The notes beneath the pieces were generated by a model, which was given only the letters and a program-made list of their open reading frames with translations, did no database searches and was not told where the DNA came from. 64,000 bases of DNA from Paracoccaceae bacterium (GTDB lineage: Bacteria; Pseudomonadota; Alphaproteobacteria; Rhodobacterales; Rhodobacteraceae). The translations under genes and the position numbers were made by a program. Shown piece by piece: positions 24,226-33,854 of this stretch (positions are counted from its first letter, which is position 1; every line of letters starts with the position of its first letter). Location: contig PWZT01000026.1 of NCBI GenBank assembly GCA_003567315.1, forward strand, positions 32,430 to 96,429, in the 5' to 3' direction.

Positions 24226-25275
24226 TCAGGCTTTCGGGGCTGACAGATCGATCATGCGCTGCACGGCCAGCCGCGCGCGGTCGGCCACGTCCGGCGCGAC
24301 CTCGATCTGCGTGGTCATCGTGTGCAGCGACCAGAGCACCTTTTCGAGCGTGATCTTCTTCATATAGGGGCACATGTTGCACGGCCCGATGAACTCCACA
24401 TCCGGGTGCGCGTCGGAAATGTTGGAGGCCATTGAGCATTCCGTCACCAGCATGGCGCGTTCGGGCCGCTCGGCGCTGACATAATCGAGTATGCCCTTGG
24501 TCGAGCCGGAAAAATCAGCCTCGGCCACCACATCCGGCGGGCATTCGGGATGCGCGATGATGCGTGTGCCGGGGTTCCAGTCGCGGAACTCGCGGATATC
24601 CTGCGCAGTGTATTGCTCATGCACGATGCAGGAGCCTTCCCACCAGACAATGCGCTTCTCGGGCACCTGCGCCGCGACATTCTGCGCGAGATACTGGTCG
24701 GGCGTCATGATGATCGTATCGGCCTCGAGCGCGCGGATGATCTGCACGGCATTGGAAGAGGTGCAGCAGATGTCGGAGGCGGCCTTCACCTCGGCCGTGG
24801 TGTTGACATAGCTCACCACCGGCGCGCCGGGGTAGCGCGCGCGCATCTGGGCGACACCTTCGGCAGTGATGCTGTCAGCAAGCGAACAGCCTGCCTCCAT
24901 GTCCGGCATCAGCACGGTCTTGGCGGGGTTGAGGATTTTCGAGGTCTCGGCCATGAAATGCACGCCGCATTGCACGATCACATCGGCCTCGGTTTTCGTG
25001 GCCTCGATGGCGAGCTGCAGGCTGTCGCCTACCACATCGGCGACACCATGAAAGATCTCGGGCGTCATGTAATTATGCGCGAGGATCGTGGCATTGCGCT
25101 CTTTCTTCAGCGCATTGATGGCAGCGACATAGGGCGCGTGCATGGCCCAGTCAGCAGGCGAGACCACGCGCGCCATGCGAGCATATTCCGCGGTCATGCT
25201 GGCGGCCAGCGTGGGGTTCGGCGCAAGATCGTAGATCTTGTGCAGATCGTGACGGATGGCGGGCATGTCCAGCAT
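24226..25275 (-). CDS. nadA: quinolinate synthase (NadA)
   Basis: 349-residue [4Fe-4S] enzyme that condenses iminoaspartate with dihydroxyacetone phosphate to quinolinate. Visible motifs are ILAHNYMTPEI, the cluster cysteines in IVQCGVHFMAET, DICCTSSN and PCNMCPYMKK, and AHPECPPDV. The start MLDMPAI was chosen because the same frame runs open for another 1.8 kb upstream across the antisense of the methyltransferase gene, which is not coding. It is the first gene of nadABC and divergent from the mttB-like gene. Confidence 0.96.
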   Translation of the reverse strand: MLDMPAIRHDLHKIYDLAPNPTLAASMTAEYARMARVVSPADWAMHAPYVAAINALKKERNATILAHNYMTPEIFHGVADVVGDSLQLAIEATKTEADVIVQCGVHFMAETSKILNPAKTVLMPDMEAGCSLADSITAEGVAQMRARYPGAPVVSYVNTTAEVKAASDICCTSSNAVQIIRALEADTIIMTPDQYLAQNVAAQVPEKRIVWWEGSCIVHEQYTAQDIREFRDWNPGTRIIAHPECPPDVVAEADFSGSTKGILDYVSAERPERAMLVTECSMASNISDAHPDVEFIGPCNMCPYMKKITLEKVLWSLHTMTTQIEVAPDVADRARLAVQRMIDLSAPKA

Positions 25276-25536
25276 TGCAAGGCTCCGATCATGGTTCAGC
25301 GCCCAGAGGCAGGCACCAGTGCATATGAGGAGATATGCCCCGAATACAACCCAAAACCGGGCAGCCGCCTCCTCACACGCTGCGTGCGTGGCAGTTAACC
25401 TCTCTGTCTCATGCTGTCCAGCAAGCCGCGCGGATATGTCGCTTTGTTCCCGATTTCGCCGCAAACTGGCCAGTGCTGCGCGCCGCCAGGGATTAGGAGA
25501 GCAAAAACCCGCGCGGGCAATCGGGAGTGCGTGATC
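25276..25536. promoter_or_regulatory. divergent intergenic region nadA / mttB-like
   Basis: 261 bp between the two starts must hold both promoters. I saw no clear operator, riboswitch or terminator. A purine run (AGGAGAG, 25494-25500) is too far from the mttB-like ATG to be its ribosome site. Confidence 0.4.
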
Positions 25537-27105
25537 ATGTCGGAAACAGCCATAGAGACAGGGCAGCGCGCAGGTGGACGCCGCGGGCGCGGGGCAGGCG
25601 GCGGGGCGGCACGGCGCGCGGCGCGCACGGCCGTCAGCATCGAGACTGCGCGCTATATCGAGCGCAATATCCCCAATCTTGAAGTCCTGAACGAAGAGGC
25701 GCTTACGATCATCGAGACCAATGCCGAGACTGTGCTGGCCGAGATCGGTGTGAATTTCGTCGATAACCCCGAGGCGCTGACCCGCTGGCGTGACGCCGGG
25801 GCCGAGGTGGAGGGCGAGCGCGTGCGCATCCCGCGCGGGCTGGCGCGCCAGCTTTGCGCCACGGCGCCTGCGCGTTTCACGCAGCATGCCCGCAACCCGG
25901 AGCGCAATGTCGAGATCGGCGGGAGGAGCCTCGTGCTCGCCCCTGTCTATGGCCCACCTTTCGTGCGCGATGCGGCGGGCGGGCGGCGCTACGCCACGAT
26001 GGAGGATTTCCGCAATTTCGTGAAGCTCGGCTACATGTCGAAATGGCTGCATCATTCCGGCGGCACAGTCTGCGAGCCCACCGATATTGCCGTGAACAAG
26101 CGCCATCTGGATATGTTGCAGGCGCATATGCTTTATTCGGACAAACCCTTCATGGGCTCGGTGACCGAACCGGTGCGCGCTGCAGACTCGGTCGAGATGG
26201 CGAAGCTTCTGTTTGGCGCCGAGTTCGTGGACCAGAACACAGTGATGACTTCGCTCATCAATATCAACTCGCCGCTGACATTCGATTCCGTGATGATGGG
26301 CGCGCTGGAGGTCTATGCGAAGGCCAATCAGGCCTGCATCATCTCGCCCTTCATTGTGGGCGGGGCCATGGCACCCACGACTGTTGCGGGCACGCTGACG
26401 CAGGTTCTGGCCGAAGTCATGGCAGGCGTTGCTTATAGTCAGCTTATTCGCCCCGGCGCGCCGGTTATCTTCGGGGCATTCGTCACCTCGATCGACATGA
26501 ACTCCGGCGCGCCGACTTTCGGCACGCCCGAGGCCGCGCTGATCACCTATGGCGCAGGGCAACTCGCGCGACGGCTGGGGCTGCCCTATCGTTCGGGCGG
26601 CGCGTTCAACGGCTCGAAACTGCCCGATGCGCAGGCGGCCTATGAGACTGCGAACAGCCTGAACATGGCGCTCCTGGCAGGCGTGAACTTCATGCTGCAT
26701 TCCTGCGGCTGGCTGGAAGGCGGGCTGGTCGCCAGTTTCGAGAAATTCGTCATGGATGCCGACCAGCTCGGTGCGCTGCATCAAATCGCCAAGGGTGTGG
26801 ATATGTCCGAAAACGGGCAGGCCATGGATGCGATCCGCGAGGTTGGTCCGGGCGGGCATTATCTGGGCTGCGCGCATACACAGGCGAATTTCAAGGACGC
26901 GTTCTGGCGCTCGGAGCTTCTGGATTACAAACCCTTCGAGACGTGGGAGGATGAAGGAGGGCGGGATACGCAAGCACTGGCAACCGCGCGTGTTGCGAAG
27001 CTCCTTGCCGATTACCAGCAGCCCGCGCTCGATCCCGCAATCGCAGAGTCGCTGCAGGCGTATATCGACGAGCGCAAAGAGTCCGAACCCGACGCATTCG
27101 GTTAA
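25537..27105 (+). CDS. trimethylamine methyltransferase (MttB) family protein, non-pyrrolysine
   Basis: 522-residue MttB-superfamily (TIM-barrel) protein expected to move a methyl group from a quaternary or tertiary amine to a corrinoid protein. The N-terminus is an odd Arg/Gly/Ala-rich stretch (GRRGRGAGGGAARRAARTAVS); the barrel follows with GGTVCEPTDIAVNKRHLD, PTTVAGTLTQVLAE and SGAPTFGTPEAAL. There is no in-frame TAG, so it is the pyrrolysine-free type, whose known members use betaine-like substrates; the substrate here is unknown. No corrinoid protein gene is adjacent. It converges on a TAXI-TRAP transporter across a shared terminator. Confidence 0.85.
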   Translation: MSETAIETGQRAGGRRGRGAGGGAARRAARTAVSIETARYIERNIPNLEVLNEEALTIIETNAETVLAEIGVNFVDNPEALTRWRDAGAEVEGERVRIPRGLARQLCATAPARFTQHARNPERNVEIGGRSLVLAPVYGPPFVRDAAGGRRYATMEDFRNFVKLGYMSKWLHHSGGTVCEPTDIAVNKRHLDMLQAHMLYSDKPFMGSVTEPVRAADSVEMAKLLFGAEFVDQNTVMTSLININSPLTFDSVMMGALEVYAKANQACIISPFIVGGAMAPTTVAGTLTQVLAEVMAGVAYSQLIRPGAPVIFGAFVTSIDMNSGAPTFGTPEAALITYGAGQLARRLGLPYRSGGAFNGSKLPDAQAAYETANSLNMALLAGVNFMLHSCGWLEGGLVASFEKFVMDADQLGALHQIAKGVDMSENGQAMDAIREVGPGGHYLGCAHTQANFKDAFWRSELLDYKPFETWEDEGGRDTQALATARVAKLLADYQQPALDPAIAESLQAYIDERKESEPDAFG

Positions 27106-27129
27106 GTCATCTCGCTGGCGCTTGCGCAT

Positions 27130-27168
27130 GAAAGAGGGCCGCGACAGTCAATGTCGCGGCCCTCTTTC
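27130..27168. terminator. bidirectional intrinsic terminator
   Basis: Perfect 17-bp stem starting GAAAGAGGGCCGCGACA with a GTCAA loop. The stem is A-rich on the left and ends CTCTTTC on the right, so either strand yields a GC hairpin with a U-rich 3' side. It sits midway between the convergent mttB-like and TRAP permease genes. Confidence 0.88.
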
Positions 27169-27182
27169 GGTTGGCTCACGGC

Positions 27183-29594
27183 TCAGGTTGCCTCATTACG
27201 CATGCCCAACCCGCGCTGATATAGGAAGACGGCTCCCGCCACGCCCAGCCCGATCAGATCCGACGTCCAGCCGCCCGCGATCATCGCGAGCGCTGCGATG
27301 CCCACCGCCACTCGCAAGGGCCAGGGGATCGACCCGAAGAGCCAGCCCTGAACGGCAGATGCGAGCAGATAGATGCCAAGCGCGGCCGTGATGAAGACAT
27401 GCAGGATCTCCAGCGGTGCGCCCTGCATCAGGAGCGACGAGCTGTAGAAGAACATGAAGGGCACGACGAAAGCCGCAAGCCCGATCTTGAAGGCTTCCAC
27501 CGAGGTCCGCATCGGGTCGGATTGCGCAATCGCGGCACCCGCATAGGCGGCCAGCGCCACAGGCGGGGTGATGGCGGACATCACCGCGTAGTAGAAGATG
27601 AAGAAATGCGCGGTGAGCGGCTCGATCCCCATGCGGATCAGCCCCGGCGCAATGACCGAGGCCGCAACTGCATAGGCGGCTGTTGTGGGCATCCCCATGC
27701 CGAGGATGATGGCCACGCACATCGCGAAGAAGAGCGCGAGAAGCTGGCTCTGCCCGGCAATTGCCATCAGCACACCCGAAAGCCGCACACCGATCCCGGT
27801 GATCGCGATGATGCCCACGATCACCCCGGCCGCCGCACAGACCGCGACCAGTTGCAGCGACATCTTGGCGGCGATTTCGAGCGCGTACGGCACCATGCGG
27901 AAATGCTCGACCGCCTTGGCGATGCCATTCGCCAGTGGCGATTTCAAGCGCAGGGTCATCATGATGCCGCCGATCGACATCAGGCTGATGATGACCGACA
28001 CGACAAGCTGCATGGTTGTCCCGTCGCCCCAGCCATCGACGAGGATCTGCGCGCCCACCACCAGCGGCATGGCGGCCAGAACGCACAGGATCAGCCCCAT
28101 CAGATGGTTCTGGATGCCGTCCTCGCGCCCGTCGACCACAACCCGGATATAGCTGACGGCAAAGGCCGCGATCATGGCATAGGTGCCCGCGCGAATGACC
28201 GAATAGCCGATATAGAGCGCGCCGATCAGCATGATGATGGGGATGAACAGATAGGCCTGTTTCGCCATCTCGCGGAATTTCGGCAGGGCGTGGCGCGGCA
28301 GGCCCTTCATACCTTTCTTGAGCGCCTCCTTGTCCACCATGAAATAGACCGAGGTGAAATAGAGCGCAGCCGGGATGATGGCCGCGATGACGATCTCGCG
28401 GTACTGGATACCCGTGATCTCGGCCATGATGAAGGCACCCGCGCCCATGATGGGCGGCAGGATCTGCCCGCCCGACGAGGCCGCAGCCTCGACGCTCGCG
28501 GCGGTCTGGGGCCGGTAGCCCACCTTCTTCATCAGCGGGATGGTCAGCGAGCCGGTGGAGACCACATTGCCCGCCGAGGTGCCGTTGATCATCCCCATCA
28601 GGCCCGAGCCGAAGATCGCGACCTTGGCCGGCCCCCCGCGCGCGCCGCCAGCCGCCGCGAAGGCGAAATTGATGAAATACTCGCCCACGCGGCTGGCTTG
28701 CAGAAAGGCCGCGAAGGTGATGAAGAGAATGATATAGGTCGAGGAGACGGCCGTGGTCGGCCCGAGCACACCCACATCGGTATAGATGCGCGCGAAGAAG
28801 CGCTCGGGGCTGTAGCCGCGATGGTTCAGGAAGCCCGGCAACCACGGCCCGAGAAAGCCATAGGCGACGAACACCACCACGATCACGACCAGCGCGATCC
28901 CGGCAAGGCGTCGGGTCAGCTCCAGGATCAGGATGATGCCCGCGATGGCGGCATACATGTCGTTGACATGCGGAAAGACGCCCGCGCGATTGCGCAGAAA
29001 GCCTGCATGCGAAATGATGTAGATGCCCACCGCAAGCGCCGCGAAGGCCAGCACGATGTCGGCCAGCGCAATGCGCCCCCTGTCGCGGCCCGGATAGAGC
29101 CAGCTTGCCAGCAGCGCCAGCGATGTGCCAGCGACAAGCGGCCAGCCGAAGGTGAGTTTCATCTGATCAGGTGGCGCGCCCGGCCCGATCAGATTATCGG
29201 TGAGGACCGCAAGTGTGACCTGCACAAGCGCCACGCCCACACCCAGCGCAGCAAGCGCGACCAGCGCGAGTTCCGGCAGCGAGCGCGATTTGCTGTCATC
29301 GGTGCTTTGCGGAAAGACAGTGGCCGAGTATAGCAGGAAGCCGAGAATCAGCCCGCCGGTCACATGGCTCAGACGATAGACCCATGTCTCCAACGGGTAG
29401 AGATTCATCGCGATGATGTGGAACGAGGTATAGGCGATACAGGCCAGCGCGATCACGACACCCAGCACGCCCGGCGGCACGCGCTGGTTGGACATGACGA
29501 TCTCGCGATCCACGCCTTCGGCTATGGTCTCCGGGGGGACATCGCCCTTGAGCAGCTTGTCCGGATCCACCGTGTCTGGTTTCGGGTTCGTCAT
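27183..29594 (-). CDS. TRAP transporter fused permease (4TM/12TM, TAXI type)
   Basis: 803-residue polytopic membrane protein in which the small DctQ-like and large DctM-like TRAP subunits are fused. After a cytoplasmic N-terminus come four helices (about 40-190), then the DctM core with GPAKVAIFGSGLMGMINGTSAGNV, VEAAASSGGQILPPIMGAGAF, a motif typical of TAXI-TRAP permeases, and MGMPTTAAYAVAASV. TRAP systems import organic acids or related solutes driven by a sodium or proton gradient. The partner binding protein is encoded just upstream; the solute is unknown. Confidence 0.93.
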   Translation of the reverse strand: MTNPKPDTVDPDKLLKGDVPPETIAEGVDREIVMSNQRVPPGVLGVVIALACIAYTSFHIIAMNLYPLETWVYRLSHVTGGLILGFLLYSATVFPQSTDDSKSRSLPELALVALAALGVGVALVQVTLAVLTDNLIGPGAPPDQMKLTFGWPLVAGTSLALLASWLYPGRDRGRIALADIVLAFAALAVGIYIISHAGFLRNRAGVFPHVNDMYAAIAGIILILELTRRLAGIALVVIVVVFVAYGFLGPWLPGFLNHRGYSPERFFARIYTDVGVLGPTTAVSSTYIILFITFAAFLQASRVGEYFINFAFAAAGGARGGPAKVAIFGSGLMGMINGTSAGNVVSTGSLTIPLMKKVGYRPQTAASVEAAASSGGQILPPIMGAGAFIMAEITGIQYREIVIAAIIPAALYFTSVYFMVDKEALKKGMKGLPRHALPKFREMAKQAYLFIPIIMLIGALYIGYSVIRAGTYAMIAAFAVSYIRVVVDGREDGIQNHLMGLILCVLAAMPLVVGAQILVDGWGDGTTMQLVVSVIISLMSIGGIMMTLRLKSPLANGIAKAVEHFRMVPYALEIAAKMSLQLVAVCAAAGVIVGIIAITGIGVRLSGVLMAIAGQSQLLALFFAMCVAIILGMGMPTTAAYAVAASVIAPGLIRMGIEPLTAHFFIFYYAVMSAITPPVALAAYAGAAIAQSDPMRTSVEAFKIGLAAFVVPFMFFYSSSLLMQGAPLEILHVFITAALGIYLLASAVQGWLFGSIPWPLRVAVGIAALAMIAGGWTSDLIGLGVAGAVFLYQRGLGMRNEAT

Positions 29595-29642
29595 GTCAGT
29601 GGCTCCCCAGTTCTGGCGTCATCGCGTATCGCGGATATGCGT

Positions 29643-29667
29643 AGGAGGCCGCACAAGGCGGCCTCCT
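29643..29667 (-). terminator. intercistronic hairpin, binding protein to permease
   Basis: Perfect 10-bp stem AGGAGGCCGC / GCGGCCTCCT with a five-base loop, 26 bp after the binding-protein stop. It has no long U-tract, so it is likely an attenuator or mRNA-stability element giving more binding protein than permease. Confidence 0.65.
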
Positions 29668-29692
29668 GATCGGGTCAGTGACCCTTCATGTG

Positions 29693-30667
29693 TCAGCCCT
29701 GAAGGTCCGGGTCGATCTCGAACCCGTTTTCCTCGAACCAGCGCACCGAGCCCGGATGGAAGGGCAGGAAGCTGTTATTGGTGAAGTTCTCGGGCAGCGT
29801 CGCCGCAGCGGCCGCGTGGATCTGCATCATGCGCTCGTTGTTTTCCATCACCAGCTTGGTGATTTCATAGGCGAGCGACTCGGGCATGTCGGCATGCACG
29901 ACTGCGAAGTTCCACATGGCGACCGAGTTCTGATCCTCTTCCTGCCCGGAATAGGTGCCAGCCGGAATGGTGAAATCCGACACTTCGGGGAAGGCTTCGA
30001 GAACGGCCGCGTGCTCGTCATCGCTGAAGGAGAAGGTGCAGGCATCCGCTTCCGCCGAGATTTGCGAGAAGGCAGCAATCGGCAGACCTGCCGCGAAGAC
30101 GAACGCATCGATCAGCCCGTCCTGCAACTGGCCGGCCGCATCAGCCGCACCTGCGAAGGAGGTGTTGGCCTCGATGTCCAGCGCTTCGAGAATGCGCGGC
30201 CAATAGGTGCCGGGCGTCCCGCCTGCCGGACCAACGCTCACGCGCTTGCCCGCGAGATCGCCGATAGAGTTGATGTTCTGGTTGCACAGCGCGATCCCCT
30301 GAAACGGTGTTTCATACATCGGGAACAGTGCGCGCACATCGGTATGCGGCAGGCCGGGGGCCAGTTCGCTTTCGCCATCCCAGGCTTCGAACATCGGGCC
30401 CATGGTCACCAGCCCGATATCATGCTCCTGCATCTGCAGCAGGGTGACGTTCTGCACCGGGCCGCCGGTGACTTCGCCCGAGGCATTGATGCCAAGCTCT
30501 TCCGAGATGAAAGAGGCAAGCCCGTTGCCATAGACGAAATACACACCGCCCTGGCTCGCGGTGCCGACGGTAAGATCGGATGGCCAGTCCGAGCGGTCAT
30601 CGGCCTGCGCCACAGACACAGACATGATGGCAGCCGCGGCCAGAGCCGGGAAATTGGTAAGACGCAT
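29693..30667 (-). CDS. TAXI-family TRAP solute-binding protein
   Basis: 324-residue periplasmic protein with a Sec signal peptide (MRLTNFPALAAAAIMSVSVAQA). The TAXI family pattern is seen in LTVGTASQGGVYFVYGNGLAS and in VSVGPAGGTPGTYWPRILEAL. TAXI proteins deliver solutes such as glutamate or other organic anions to fused TRAP permeases. A strong GGGAGG precedes the ATG, in keeping with high expression. It is the first gene of the two-gene transporter operon. Confidence 0.92.
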   Translation of the reverse strand: MRLTNFPALAAAAIMSVSVAQADDRSDWPSDLTVGTASQGGVYFVYGNGLASFISEELGINASGEVTGGPVQNVTLLQMQEHDIGLVTMGPMFEAWDGESELAPGLPHTDVRALFPMYETPFQGIALCNQNINSIGDLAGKRVSVGPAGGTPGTYWPRILEALDIEANTSFAGAADAAGQLQDGLIDAFVFAAGLPIAAFSQISAEADACTFSFSDDEHAAVLEAFPEVSDFTIPAGTYSGQEEDQNSVAMWNFAVVHADMPESLAYEITKLVMENNERMMQIHAAAAATLPENFTNNSFLPFHPGSVRWFEENGFEIDPDLQG

Positions 30668-30883
30668 TAGGACCTCCCTTGGTTGCGTTCTTGTTCACTA
30701 CACAAAAGCAGGGTGGCAACTTCCACCCGCTTACGCGGCCCCAATAGGGACGGATTCCGACCCGTTATGTCAAGTCACAACAAGCATAAATCAACGCGAT
30801 TCCATTTCCGAAACGGGGCAGGCCACCGAGAAGTCGAGCTTATTTTCTGGCCGAGAGAGCGCGTGCGGTGCGCGGTTGCGCGA

Positions 30884-31981
30884 TCAGGCGTTGAACAAGA
30901 AATGCAGCACATCCCCATCCTTGACCTCGTAGCTCTTGCCCTCGACGCGAAACTTGCCCGCCTCCTTCGCGCCCGCTTCGCCGTTGCAGGCGATATAGTC
31001 ATCATAGGCCACAGTCTCGGCGCGGATGAAACCGCGCTCGAAATCGCCATGGATCACCCCGGCTGCCTGCGGCGCGAGCGTGCCGACAGGGATGGTCCAG
31101 GCGCGGGCCTCCTTGGGGCCGACAGTGAAATAGGTCTGCAGGCCGAGAAGGGTGTAGCCCGCGCGGATCAAGCGGTCGAGCCCGGGCTCCTCCAGCCCCA
31201 TCTCTGACAGGAACATCTCGGCCTCATCAGGCGAAAGCTGGCTGATCTCTTCCTCGATCTGCGCAGAAATCACCACATGCGCGGCCCCCTGCGCTGCCGC
31301 CATCTCGGCCACGCGCGCAGAAAGCGCATTGCCATCGCTGGCCGAGCTTTCCTCGACATTGCAGACATAAAGCACGGGCTTGGCGGTCAGAAGCTGCAGC
31401 ATGCGCCAGGATTTGCGCTCTTCCTCCGCGATCTCGACTGTGCGCGCAGGCTTGCCCGCCTCGAGCGCCTCGAGCGCGCGGCGCAAGAGCCGGTCCTGCT
31501 CGACCGCTTCCTTGTCGCCGCCCCGGATCTTGCGCGAGAGATTGGCCAACCGTTTCTCGATCGATTCCATATCCGCGATCATCAACTCGGTCTCGATGGT
31601 CTCGGCATCGGCGACCGGGTCGATCTTGCCCTCGACATGGGTGACATCATCATCCTCGAAGCAGCGCAGCACATGCGCGATGGCATCGACCTCGCGGATA
31701 TTGGCCAGAAACTGATTGCCCAGCCCCTCGCCCTTGGAGGCCCCGCGCACCAGCCCCGCGATATCGACGAAGGTCATGCGCGTGGGGATGATCTCGCGCG
31801 ATTTGCCGATCTCGGCGAGTTTGTGGAGGCGTGCATCGGGCACGGCCACATCACCCACATTCGGCTCGATCGTGCAGAAGGGGAAATTCGCGGCCTGCGC
31901 GGCGGCGGTCCGGGTCAGCGCATTGAACAAGGTGGACTTGCCCACATTCGGCAATCCGACAATTCCCATTCTGAACCCCAT
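30884..31981 (-). CDS. ychF: redox/ribosome-associated GTPase/ATPase YchF
   Basis: 365-residue OBG-family P-loop protein. It starts MGFRMGIVGLPNVGKST, the family's usual beginning, and has switch sequence FPFCTIEPNVG, DIAGLVRGASKGEGLGNQFL, and NVEE in place of NKxD, the change that gives YchF its ATP preference. A TGS domain closes the protein (YEVKDGDVLHFLFNA). The longer open frame upstream lacks support. It is divergent from trpA. Confidence 0.96.
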   Translation of the reverse strand: MGFRMGIVGLPNVGKSTLFNALTRTAAAQAANFPFCTIEPNVGDVAVPDARLHKLAEIGKSREIIPTRMTFVDIAGLVRGASKGEGLGNQFLANIREVDAIAHVLRCFEDDDVTHVEGKIDPVADAETIETELMIADMESIEKRLANLSRKIRGGDKEAVEQDRLLRRALEALEAGKPARTVEIAEEERKSWRMLQLLTAKPVLYVCNVEESSASDGNALSARVAEMAAAQGAAHVVISAQIEEEISQLSPDEAEMFLSEMGLEEPGLDRLIRAGYTLLGLQTYFTVGPKEARAWTIPVGTLAPQAAGVIHGDFERGFIRAETVAYDDYIACNGEAGAKEAGKFRVEGKSYEVKDGDVLHFLFNA

Positions 31982-32133
31982 GGCGCATATCCCCTTTCTT
32001 GTGACAGCGCCGCGCTTGTAGGGGGCGCTCGAGCGCGTGGCAAGCCCGCCCCGCGCGGCCCATGCGCAAGCATGGTTGATTCCGCCCCGTTTTTCGCACA
32101 AACCCTGTGAGCGCCACGCAGGGACAGGACATC

Positions 32134-32925
32134 ATGACCAGAATCGACGCCACATTCGCCAAGCTGAAATCCGAAGGCCGCAAGGCGTTTGTCTCCTATA
32201 TCATGGGCGGGGATCCGGATCTGGAAACCTCGCTGGAGGTGATGCAAGGCCTGCCGGATGCGGGCGTAGATATCATCGAGCTGGGTGTGCCCTTTACCGA
32301 CCCTATGGCCGATGGCCCAACGATCCAGCTCGCCGGGCAGCGCGCGCTGGAGGGCGGGCAGACCTTGGAAAAGACGCTCGAGATGGTGCGCCGCTTTCGC
32401 GAAACCGATGATGTCACGCCGATCGTGCTGATGGGCTATTACAACCCGATCTATAATCGCGGGGTGGAGACGTTCCTGCGCGATGCGAAAACGGTCGGCG
32501 TCGATGGGCTGATCGTGGTTGATCTGCCGCCCGAAGAAGACAGCGAGCTTTGCCTGCCCGCCCAGGCAGCGGGGTTGAATTTCATCCGGCTGGCGACGCC
32601 CACCACGGACGACCGCCGCCTGCCGAAAGTGCTGCAGAACACTTCGGGCTTTGTTTACTATGTCTCGATTACTGGCATCACTGGCGCGGCAGCCGCGCAG
32701 GCCGCCGAGGTCGGGCCGGAAGTCGCGCGGATCAAGGCCGCGACCGATCTTCCGGTGATCGTGGGCTTCGGGATCTCAACACCCGAGACCGCCGAGCAGA
32801 TTGCCAGCGTGGCCGATGGCTGCGTTGTGGGCTCCGCCATCGTCAAGGAAATCGGCGCAGGCAGGCCAGTGGCCGAGGTGCTGGACTATGTGCGCGGTCT
32901 CGCGGACGGCGCGCATCGGGGCTGA
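32134..32925 (+). CDS. trpA: tryptophan synthase alpha subunit (TrpA)
   Basis: 263-residue TIM barrel that cleaves indole-3-glycerol phosphate to indole for TrpB. The catalytic Glu is in [20 protein letters not shown], the catalytic Asp in IVVDLPPEE, and the phosphate-binding GFGISTPE is near the end. The start MTRIDATF has GGGACAGGAC upstream. trpB is not adjacent, so this is a split trp locus. Confidence 0.97.
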   Translation: MTRIDATFAKLKSEGRKAFVSYIMGGDPDLETSLEVMQGLPDAGVDIIELGVPFTDPMADGPTIQLAGQRALEGGQTLEKTLEMVRRFRETDDVTPIVLMGYYNPIYNRGVETFLRDAKTVGVDGLIVVDLPPEEDSELCLPAQAAGLNFIRLATPTTDDRRLPKVLQNTSGFVYYVSITGITGAAAAQAAEVGPEVARIKAATDLPVIVGFGISTPETAEQIASVADGCVVGSAIVKEIGAGRPVAEVLDYVRGLADGAHRG

Positions 32926-32935
32926 AAAGCGAAAA

Positions 32936-32957
32936 GGCCGCAGCGCAGGCTGCGGCC
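32936..32957 (-). terminator. intrinsic terminator between trpA and CAP gene
   Basis: Nine-bp stem GGCCGCAGC / GCTGCGGCC with a four-base loop, 11 bp after the trpA stop. On the minus strand the stem is followed by TTTTCGCTTTTC, a good U-rich tail for the CAP-domain gene; the plus-strand side lacks one. Confidence 0.75.
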
Positions 32958-32983
32958 GCCAGGTTCCGGCGGAGGGCCTGCGC

Positions 32984-33532
32984 TCAGAAGCTGGCCATCT
33001 GCTGGCTTTCGCTGCCTTCGCCCAGCACCACGGTCCACCAGAGTTTGCCATTATCGTCCTGATGCCAGCCCACACCAATCTCGCGCGCGCGACGGTCGAG
33101 AATCACCTGACGGGTTTCAGGCTCCTGCATCCACGCATTCACGGTCTCGAACTCACTCTCGAAAGTCTCCGAGATCAATTCGCCCACCAGGGCGCCGCGA
33201 TAGCCTGCGCGCTGCACACGGTCCATCGGGCTCGATCCATCAGAGCCCCAATGCCAAGGGCGGCTCTGGAAAGACATGTCCTGCGCATGAGTCGCGGCGG
33301 CACTTGCAAGTTCCGCATTGGCGCGCAGCGGCGGCAGGCCGTTTTGCTGGCGCATGGTGTTCAGCCCGTCCTGCATCCGTTCACGCACCCGTGGCGCATC
33401 GCTGGGCGAAATACGATAGACCACCTGCTGCGGTCGACCATCCGCCCCCATGGGCACAGAGGCGGGGGCAGGCACCTCACAGGCGGCAAGCCCGGAAGCC
33501 ACCACGAAAAACGGCAATATTCTGCGAAACAT
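32984..33532 (-). CDS. CAP/SCP-domain lipoprotein
   Basis: 182-residue exported lipoprotein: the signal peptide ends in the lipobox LAAC (Cys18), and the rest is a single CAP (SCP/PR-1-like) domain with the conserved His in ASAAATHAQDM, the DRVQRAGYRG helix, GELISETFES and VNAWMQEPETRQVIL. Bacterial CAP proteins are usually envelope-bound and of unknown function. It converges on trpA and is transcribed alone. Confidence 0.85.
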   Translation of the reverse strand: MFRRILPFFVVASGLAACEVPAPASVPMGADGRPQQVVYRISPSDAPRVRERMQDGLNTMRQQNGLPPLRANAELASAAATHAQDMSFQSRPWHWGSDGSSPMDRVQRAGYRGALVGELISETFESEFETVNAWMQEPETRQVILDRRAREIGVGWHQDDNGKLWWTVVLGEGSESQQMASF

Positions 33533-33854
33533 TTCATTTCCTTCTGGGTTCGCGGCTGCTTAGCGACTTCGTCACGGCTTTTCAAATACAACTCACTGTG
33601 ACTGAGGGTGTTCCTGCGCGCGCGTGGCTTTCCTGCCAGCGTGGCGGTGAAATGGCGGTGGCAGGCCGCCGACTTCCAGCCTCCGCTGCCGGTCTTGCGA
33701 AAGTGTTGCGAAATTGTCGAAGCCTACAGAAAGCAAAGCAGGCGGGTGAGCAATCCATTGAACTCAGCGTGAGAAAATGGTTTTCACGAGTCACGACATA
33801 TCGTCTTGGGAGTTGGCATGTGCTGTCGCGTGCCAATGCTATCTGGAGGTTACC
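33533..33854. other. 322-bp intergenic region before the 66-residue gene
   Basis: No protein gene fits here. The right end holds an imperfect 8-bp hairpin TTGGCATG...CGTGCCAA (33813-33836), ending just before the GGAGG ribosome site of the small gene, so it is in that gene's leader. The AT-rich stretch around 33700-33800 could contain its promoter. Nothing else was recognised. Confidence 0.5.

Noticed and set aside
25276..27129. Minus-strand open frame extending nadA to 967 codons
   Set aside because: The extension runs antisense to the mttB-like gene and has no recognisable domain; NadA family length and the MLDMPAI start argue for 349 residues.
27399..29333. 644-codon plus-strand frame
   Set aside because: Antisense to the TRAP permease; it consists of D/H/R-rich repeats expected from the reverse complement of hydrophobic codons.
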